DNA from: an uncultured Oscillospiraceae bacterium | GTDB lineage: Bacteria > Bacillota > Clostridia > Oscillospirales > Acutalibacteraceae | NCBI GenBank assembly: GCA_900543525.1 | Contig: UQRS01000060.1 | Span: 1 to 13,513 of the forward strand | Direction: 5' to 3' | Length of the DNA: 13,513 bases | Part shown: positions 8,755 through 13,513 of the stretch, piece after piece | How positions within the stretch are numbered: the first letter of the stretch is position 1 | Layout of the letters: each line of letters opens with the position of its first letter | Notes under the pieces: model-generated | The model's input: the letters and a program-made list of their open reading frames with translations, nothing else | Told to the model about the DNA's origin: nothing | The model's database searches: none | Translations under genes and position numbers: made by a program

Positions 8755-11700
8755 CTACCCCTGCACGATCAGCGCGCGCAGCGCAACCACGTCGGAGACG
8801 GTCAGCGTTCCGCTTTCATCCAGATCGCCGGCGATCATCTCCCGCTCGGTGTGCTGGCCGGAAACAATGGTCTGCCGCAGCGCCACAACATCGCTTACCG
8901 TGATCTTTCGGTCGCCGTCCACATCTCCCGGCAGTATGGCCTCCAGCTCGGCGATTTTTTTCTCCGCCGCCTCCAGCTGGGAAAGGCGGGTTACCCACGC
9001 CTGCTGCCGGTCGGTCAGCGCGGCATAGGCGGCTCTGGCGGCCTCCACCTTCTCCTTCTGCGCCAGAGAGGTAATCTCTCCCAAAGCGTCGATCTGATCG
9101 TCCACCGCCTGTGCCGCCGCGCGGTCGGCCGACGTCTCGTCATAGACGCTGAAGCGGTAGATCGAGAGGGTGTTCTCCCTTTCCACCGTCGTCAGCCGGA
9201 ATCTCCGAGCGGTCTGCGGCAAATCCAGAAGAAATGTGTCCACATTCTCAGTAAAGCCGACCTCCGCCCGGGAGACCTCCCGCAGCAGCGTCCAGTCCTC
9301 TCCATCCTCCGTTTGGGAGATTTCGATTTTGTACCGGGCGGCCGGATTTTTCCAGTGAATCTGAAGCTTGTCAAAAGCCTCCGCCTCACGCAGGTCAACC
9401 GTCAGCACCGCCGGCGTACCCGCGCCGTCAGCCGCCTGCCACCAGGTGCGCTCTCCCTTTCCGTCGAGCACATTGCCGGCGTGGTTGCTGCCGGAGACGG
9501 TGTTCCGCCGCGCCTTTTTCCCGCGCGCGAGGTCATCAAAGGTCATCTTGTCAAAGCCGGCCTTCAGCTGCTGCGCACAGGTCAGCAGTTCGCTGTCGGC
9601 CGCGCGTCCGTCCTCCAAAGCCTTTTCGGCCGCCGCGATGCCCTCCCGCAGGCGCTGCAGGCTCTCGGGCGTGCAGTCATAATTCAAAAACGCCTGCGCC
9701 CGGTCGAGATCCTTTTCGAGAACATATTTGGCCGTTTCCCGGAAGTCGTCGCCGTACACCTCAAATTCATACACCGAGTTCCAGAGGCCGGAATTTTTCT
9801 CGGTCGTCCGCATACGGACGTACCTCGCCTGCGTATCCGCAAAAAGAACGTCGGTGTCGTTGCGTCCGAACATTGACTGCGTCCACTCGTCCCCGCGGCA
9901 GACGGCCGCCACCGTCCAGTCGGCGTCGGTCTGCCCGTCCGCCGTCGTGAGGCTGGTCGCCGTCTCGATCACATACCGGGAGGAGAAATTCTCCCAATAC
10001 AGGCTGACGCGGTTGACCGTACGGACCTCCCCCAGATCGACAAAGATAAAGGGCGTGGTGTCCTCCTGCTGCGTGCCCCAACGACTCGACTCCCGGTCGC
10101 CGTCCACCGCCTTTTCGGCCGTAAGGTCGTTGCGCACCTGGCTTGCGGTCACCGCCTTTCCCAAAGCGAGGTTGGTAAAAGCATAGTTATAGGGAACGCC
10201 CGATTTCTCCTCAATAAACGAGGACATGGCGTTTCTCCATTTTGCGGCGTGGGTGTACTGCGCGTCGAAGCTGCTCTGTATTCTTTGCAGCCGAGCCGCG
10301 TCAATCCGCCCCTCCAGCGCCGCAAAAGCCGCCTTCATGGATTTAATCTGCTTTGAGCTGCTTTTCAGTCCGTCGTAAACGTTTTCCAGCATGGTTTTGC
10401 CGTTCGACATCACAAAGCTGTACGGCACATGATGGAACCAGAAGAGCAGCTCCTCCGGGCAGGTGTTGATATCATTGAACATGGCCTGCACCGCCGCCGG
10501 GTACTGCGCCGTGGCGTCGGTGTTCAGTCCTGTGCTGGTCGAGTTGCGGTTGTTGCCGATCCCGTCGGCGTCAATGCGGATGAGGCCGCTCTGATTCCGC
10601 GCGGAGAGCGCCGGGTCAAAATGCCCGTCTACCGCCACGGTCATGCCCATGGCATAGGGATTTGTGTAGCTGCGGTAAACATCCCACGATTTTACCAGAA
10701 CCTCCCGCACGGAGTCAACCAGCTCCGCGTCGTCAGAGAAGGTCATCTTGGTCCAGGTCTCGGTAATCTCCCGCTCGGCCGTCCCGGGATTCCACGCCAG
10801 CCGGCCGAAGCCGTACCAGTTGGCCTGCGCCAGCTCGAGGCGGGTCCAGTTGGTATCCGACCCCACGTTGGAGACCCCCGCGATCAGGGAGTTGCTCCGG
10901 CCGTACACCGTGCCGTCGACAAGCTTTGCCACCGCGGTTCCTTCGGAGGTGTTGGGGCTGTCCTCCGTCACCTGCATATCAAAATCCAGATAGGATTTCC
11001 ACATCGGCACAAGATAGCAGAGGTGGGTCGACTGACCGGTATACTCCTGCGTGATCTGAAACTCCATTCCCACGTTGGTTTTCGTCATGCCGCCAAACAG
11101 CGGAGAAACCGGCTCACAGGGGAGAAAATCGCGCGGGCCGTTCTTGCTCTGCACAACCACATTGTCGTTAAATTTTCCGTCCAGCGGCTTGAAAAAGGCA
11201 TAGGCCTGATTCACAATATCCGACGAAAGCTGTCCCGCCACCGCGCCATAGACAAAGGCTCGCCACATGACGACGGCGTCGTTGTGGCCGGCCAGAATCA
11301 CCGAAAACATATTGGCGCCGTCGGCGTGGGTCCGCCCGTACTGGGACGGTCCCGGCTGCCCTTCTGAATCGGCCTTGACCAGAACGCCGGCAAAGTCCGG
11401 AATGAGGGCATAAATCTCGTTAAACTTCCCCTCCCACCAGGAGATCACGCGGTCATCCAGCGGGTCGGCCGTACCAAGCCCCTCGATCGCAATCGGGCTG
11501 TCGAACCGGACGGTCAGCGCCAGACGGATGCCGTATTTCCGAAAAACGTCGGCGATTGCTTTGATCTTCGGCAGGTTTTCGGTACGGATGTAGTTGGTTT
11601 GGGTATTTACATTGTTGATGACGATCGTGTTGATGCCGATGGAAGCATTGGCTCTGGCAAAATCCTCGTACCGGCTGTCCACCTTATCCGGCAGCTCATC

Positions 11701-12318
11701 CCATTTGTATATAGAGCTTCCCGCATAGCCGCGCTCGATGCTGCCGTTCCAGTTGTCCCACTGATCCAGCACGCGCCACTGTATTTTGGGAGAATCCGCA
11801 AAATCAATCTCGGTTACATCCTCCCGGCACTGTATCATCTCCAGCAGCTTGAACGCGCCGTACAAAACGCCGTTCGGGCCGCCGCCCGCAACAACGGTGG
11901 TTTTCTTCCCGCGGCAGAGCACCGTCTGAATCCGGTACCCCTCCCTGTCCAGAGAAGCCAGCACCCCAGCGTCCACAGCAGCTGCTACATCCGGATTCGC
12001 CCCGGTGCCAAGAAGGATAGCGCCATCCTCCTCTATCCCGGACTTCCGGCTCACCGCCTCTCCAAAAAGGCTGTCAAGCCCTCTCTCCAGCTCCTGAAAC
12101 GACGACAGAATCACAGCGTCCTCTTCGGTCGGAGAAACAAGGTAGCTCAAGGCCGCACGAGCCGTCTCTCGGTAAGCGGGATCGGAAATCTCCGGATACC
12201 GCAGCCAGAGGCTATATCCATCCTCTTCCGGCAGGCCTTCATTCGCAGCGTACACACGGGGCACCCCCATCGAAAGCAGAATTGCAAGTATCAAGCATAA
12301 TGACCATATCTTTTTCAA
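8755..12318 (-). CDS. aguA: Secreted GH67 alpha-glucuronidase with two F5/8C domains and a dockerin
   Basis: Removes (4-O-methyl)glucuronic acid from glucuronoxylan fragments. 1187 residues. Residues 1-24 are a signal peptide (KK, hydrophobic core, VYA cut site). Residues about 33-705 are a complete GH67 enzyme: N-terminal domain from DGYSLWLRY, core with DQWDNWNGSIERGYAG near 185, VKADSEGQPGP with presumed acid Glu319, NGPRDF with Asp397, ITQEY with Glu425 (the two other catalytic carboxylates), and the C-terminal blocks GVSNVGSDTNW and CPEELLFWFHHVPY. Then come an F5/8C domain (about 714-857), FIVAR-like helices (860-926), a second F5/8C-like domain (928-1061), helices (1068-1128), and a type I dockerin (1131-1187) with two calcium loops. 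The TTG start at 12318 has GGAAGGGG 7 nt upstream; a longer frame is open upstream but would bury the signal peptide. The dockerin predicts binding to a cohesin scaffold outside the cell. Family assignment is secure; exact substrate is inferred. Confidence 0.95.
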   Translation of the reverse strand: MKKIWSLCLILAILLSMGVPRVYAANEGLPEEDGYSLWLRYPEISDPAYRETARAALSYLVSPTEEDAVILSSFQELERGLDSLFGEAVSRKSGIEEDGAILLGTGANPDVAAAVDAGVLASLDREGYRIQTVLCRGKKTTVVAGGGPNGVLYGAFKLLEMIQCREDVTEIDFADSPKIQWRVLDQWDNWNGSIERGYAGSSIYKWDELPDKVDSRYEDFARANASIGINTIVINNVNTQTNYIRTENLPKIKAIADVFRKYGIRLALTVRFDSPIAIEGLGTADPLDDRVISWWEGKFNEIYALIPDFAGVLVKADSEGQPGPSQYGRTHADGANMFSVILAGHNDAVVMWRAFVYGAVAGQLSSDIVNQAYAFFKPLDGKFNDNVVVQSKNGPRDFLPCEPVSPLFGGMTKTNVGMEFQITQEYTGQSTHLCYLVPMWKSYLDFDMQVTEDSPNTSEGTAVAKLVDGTVYGRSNSLIAGVSNVGSDTNWTRLELAQANWYGFGRLAWNPGTAEREITETWTKMTFSDDAELVDSVREVLVKSWDVYRSYTNPYAMGMTVAVDGHFDPALSARNQSGLIRIDADGIGNNRNSTSTGLNTDATAQYPAAVQAMFNDINTCPEELLFWFHHVPYSFVMSNGKTMLENVYDGLKSSSKQIKSMKAAFAALEGRIDAARLQRIQSSFDAQYTHAAKWRNAMSSFIEEKSGVPYNYAFTNLALGKAVTASQVRNDLTAEKAVDGDRESSRWGTQQEDTTPFIFVDLGEVRTVNRVSLYWENFSSRYVIETATSLTTADGQTDADWTVAAVCRGDEWTQSMFGRNDTDVLFADTQARYVRMRTTEKNSGLWNSVYEFEVYGDDFRETAKYVLEKDLDRAQAFLNYDCTPESLQRLREGIAAAEKALEDGRAADSELLTCAQQLKAGFDKMTFDDLARGKKARRNTVSGSNHAGNVLDGKGERTWWQAADGAGTPAVLTVDLREAEAFDKLQIHWKNPAARYKIEISQTEDGEDWTLLREVSRAEVGFTENVDTFLLDLPQTARRFRLTTVERENTLSIYRFSVYDETSADRAAAQAVDDQIDALGEITSLAQKEKVEAARAAYAALTDRQQAWVTRLSQLEAAEKKIAELEAILPGDVDGDRKITVSDVVALRQTIVSGQHTEREMIAGDLDESGTLTVSDVVALRALIVQG

Positions 12319-12333
12319 ATCGGCACCCCTTCC
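12316..12333 (-). promoter_or_regulatory. Ribosome binding site and TTG start of the GH67 gene
   Basis: On the minus strand GGAAGGGG (12333-12326) is followed by 7 nt and TTG (12318-12316). It places the start exactly at a lysine-rich signal peptide (KKIWSLC), better than the in-frame ATG at 12369, which has no such site and adds 17 mostly uncharged residues. Confidence 0.8.
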
Positions 12334-12339
12334 GCTGGC

Positions 12340-12345
12340 ATTATA
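12340..12345 (-). promoter_or_regulatory. Candidate -10 box for the GH67 gene
   Basis: A perfect TATAAT reads on the minus strand at 12345-12340 in an AT-rich patch of an otherwise GC-rich region. No good -35 box lies 16-19 nt upstream, so activation by a regulator would be needed. If used, the transcript would begin near 12333 and have a leader of only about 15 nt. Confidence 0.35.
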
Positions 12346-12530
12346 CCCTATGAAAGGCGGAAATGCCATTGCAGATTCCATAACTCTATATTGCAATTTG
12401 CGGCACAAAGCCCTCTCCCGTACAAAAAGGCAGAGGGCGTCGTTCCGGCCGTTTTTTCGCACCTGCACCTTCTCTTTTTCGCCGCATACTATGGAGTAGC
12501 ATTTTTGTTTTTTATGAAGGAGAGATGACC

Positions 12531-12827
12531 ATGAATTATTATACAGGAAGCTGCAGAGAAAACAGCTGCGGCCAATCGGACGCATGCGGCACCTACGTAA
12601 CCGTTCAGGGAGCCCAAAGGCAAGCCCGGCGAAGCGCCTGTCATCACAGTAGCAGAAAATACACCTCTCAGCTACACGCTGCATTTTGAAACCGTCAGCA
12701 GGATCCGACCACAAAGCTCTGGTCCTTGTGCGAGGTACACTCCTTCCTCTCGGCCGGCGGCGCCCGCCCCTCCGTCCGCGTGCAGTGGATCGAGGATAAT
12801 GTAACCTATCAGCCGCCGACGGCATAG
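12531..12827 (+). pseudogene. Small Cys-containing protein gene with two compensating frameshifts
   Basis: ATG 12531 has AAGGAGA at 12517-12523 with a 7-nt spacer. The starting frame reads MNYYTGSCRENSCGQSDACG and on to about 12614, with codon use like its neighbours, but then meets a TGA at 12687-12689 (52 codons). The +1 frame reads sensibly from about 12616 (KGKPGEAPVITVAENTPLSY) to about 12696. The original frame then resumes at about 12699 (QDPTTKLWSLCEVHS) and runs to TAG at 12825-12827. One extra base near 12611-12615 and one lost base near 12694-12699 would explain this. Repaired, the product is about 98 residues with cysteines at 8, 13 and 19, no signal peptide or membrane helix, and no family I recognise. 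It may be a true pseudogene or an assembly or sequencing error. A strong terminator lies 141 nt downstream. Confidence 0.55.
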
Positions 12828-12967
12828 GCCTCTCCCCTTGCCGGCCGCATGCCATTCAAGCCTCTTTCAAAAAAAGAAGAGCCGCTTCCCGGTCGGGGAG
12901 ATAAAAGTGCAGGAGACTCTCCCCCCAAAAAGGCGGCATGCGCCCCCGACAACTCTGCGGCAAGCAC

Positions 12968-13013
12968 AAAGCGATCCGCCGGCTGTACATCCATCCGGCG
13001 GATCGCTTTTTTT
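12968..13013 (+). terminator. Strong intrinsic terminator
   Basis: A perfect 15-bp stem (12968-12982 with 12995-13009) with a 12-nt loop; the right arm runs into seven T (13007-13013). It ends plus-strand transcription from the small broken gene. On the minus strand it is followed only by TTTG, so it would be a weaker stop for the oleate hydratase gene, whose stop codon is about 90 nt away. Confidence 0.9.
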
Positions 13014-13101
13014 GCCCTTACACCAAGCGGCGGAGAGACCCGCGGCCGGGCACACAGCGCCGCCAAAGCGCCGGGCAGTTTTCCTCTTACACCATTCAGA
13101 A

Positions 13102-13513
13102 TTATTCGATGAGGCCGCTTTCCTTCAGCAAAAACTCAATATCCGTACCCTTGACCTTCTTGAGGGCGATCTTGAGTACCTCCTTTTCGGCAAAAGAGAG
13201 CGGCGCCTCGCTGATCGGCTTCTTGTCGATGGCGTAGTAGCAGGCGCGCAGAAGCTCACGCACATCGTACTTGCTGCCCCAGACCTCCGGAACACCGCGG
13301 TCAATGTCAAGCAGCGTGTACACAGACTCCATACCGGTACGCATGGAGTATTCCGTCGTGAAGATCGTATCGCGGGGCGTCTCGGCAAACTGACCGATGA
13401 ACGCGAAGTTCACGGCTCCGTCCGGCACCACCTTCGGGCGGTCGGACTCCTTCCGCGGCTGGAAGAAGGCGTTGATATACGGCATATAGCAGGTGGTCGT
13501 GTTGCAGGCATCC
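13102..13513 (-). CDS. ohyA: Oleate hydratase (myosin-cross-reactive antigen family), C-terminal part
   Basis: FAD-dependent enzyme that adds water to the cis-9 double bond of oleic and related unsaturated fatty acids, giving 10-hydroxy fatty acids; it is widespread in gut Firmicutes and is thought to detoxify host or dietary fatty acids. Only the last 136 residues are in the window; the start lies beyond 13513 on the minus strand, and full members are about 560-650 residues long. The visible part has the conserved block DGAVNFAFIGQFAETPRD followed by TIFTTEYSMRTGMESVY and RGVPEVWGSKYDVREL. The frame reads through to the edge (DACNTTTCYMPYINAFF), so the ATG at 13485 is internal, not the start. 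The stop is TAA at 13104-13102. No separate minus-strand terminator is clear apart from the plus-oriented hairpin at 12968-13013. Catalytic and FAD motifs lie outside the window. Confidence 0.9.
   Translation of the reverse strand, partial: DACNTTTCYMPYINAFFQPRKESDRPKVVPDGAVNFAFIGQFAETPRDTIFTTEYSMRTGMESVYTLLDIDRGVPEVWGSKYDVRELLRACYYAIDKKPISEAPLSFAEKEVLKIALKKVKGTDIEFLLKESGLIE

Noticed and set aside
8623..12300. Long plus-strand ORFs opposite the GH67 gene (for example 8623-9876 and 10429-11367)
   Set aside because: They are antisense shadows of a GC-rich gene, rich in arginine and proline without any family motif, while the minus strand has clear domains throughout.
12410..12438. 7-bp inverted repeat upstream of the small gene (GCCCTCT / AGAGGGC)
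   Set aside because: Short stem with a 15-nt loop and no T run; too weak to call a terminator or riboswitch.
12319..12855. N-terminal extension of the GH67 reading frame up to 12855
   Set aside because: It would add about 180 low-complexity, arginine-rich residues before the signal peptide and overlaps the oppositely oriented small gene. The TTG at 12318 has a strong ribosome binding site.
12895..12924. 7-bp inverted repeat GGGGAGA / TCTCCCC
   Set aside because: Long loop, no T run, in a purine/pyrimidine-biased stretch where such pairing is expected by chance.
13102..13485. A complete 127-residue protein starting at ATG 13485
   Set aside because: The frame continues upstream to the window edge with matching oleate hydratase sequence, so this ATG is internal.

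Overview
The window looks like a piece of a GC-rich, Gram-positive anaerobe of the Clostridia, probably a gut or rumen fibre degrader. This is inferred from strong GGAGG-type ribosome binding sites, TTG start codons, the arginine gene order, an oleate hydratase of the Firmicutes type, and a secreted xylan-debranching enzyme that carries a dockerin. No rRNA or other taxonomic marker is present, so the placement is an inference.

Positions 1-8248 (+ strand) hold a compact, one-direction arginine biosynthesis cluster in the order argG-argH-argC-argJ-argB-argD-argF. Together these genes make L-arginine from glutamate, carbamoyl phosphate and aspartate. ArgJ recycles the acetyl group from N-acetylornithine to glutamate, ArgB phosphorylates N-acetylglutamate, ArgC reduces it, ArgD transaminates it, ArgF carbamoylates ornithine, and ArgG and ArgH convert citrulline to arginine. 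No carAB, argA, argE or argR lies in the window, and the promoter is upstream of position 1. The gaps are mostly short (16-83 nt), but two contain striking hairpins (argG/argH and argJ/argB). The longest (argB/argD, 145 nt) contains a small 24-nt-period tandem repeat.

Positions 8249-8754 are non-coding and hold two terminators at the point where the arg cluster and a minus-strand gene converge: a nested hairpin flanked by A and T runs (about 8354-8409), and a hairpin perfect only on the minus strand (about 8633-8682).

Positions 8755-12318 (- strand) encode a 1187-residue secreted GH67 alpha-glucuronidase. Its architecture is unusual: signal peptide, full GH67 enzyme, F5/8C (discoidin-like) domain, FIVAR-like helices, a second F5/8C-like domain, another helical segment, and a C-terminal type I dockerin. 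Known GH67 enzymes are mostly intracellular and lack such appendages, so this is the most interesting item in the window.

Positions 12319-13101 hold a divergent intergenic region, a small plus-strand gene broken by two compensating frameshifts (12531-12827), and a strong plus-strand terminator (12968-13013). At the right edge (13102-13513, - strand) is the C-terminal end of an oleate hydratase (myosin-cross-reactive antigen family) whose start lies outside the window.
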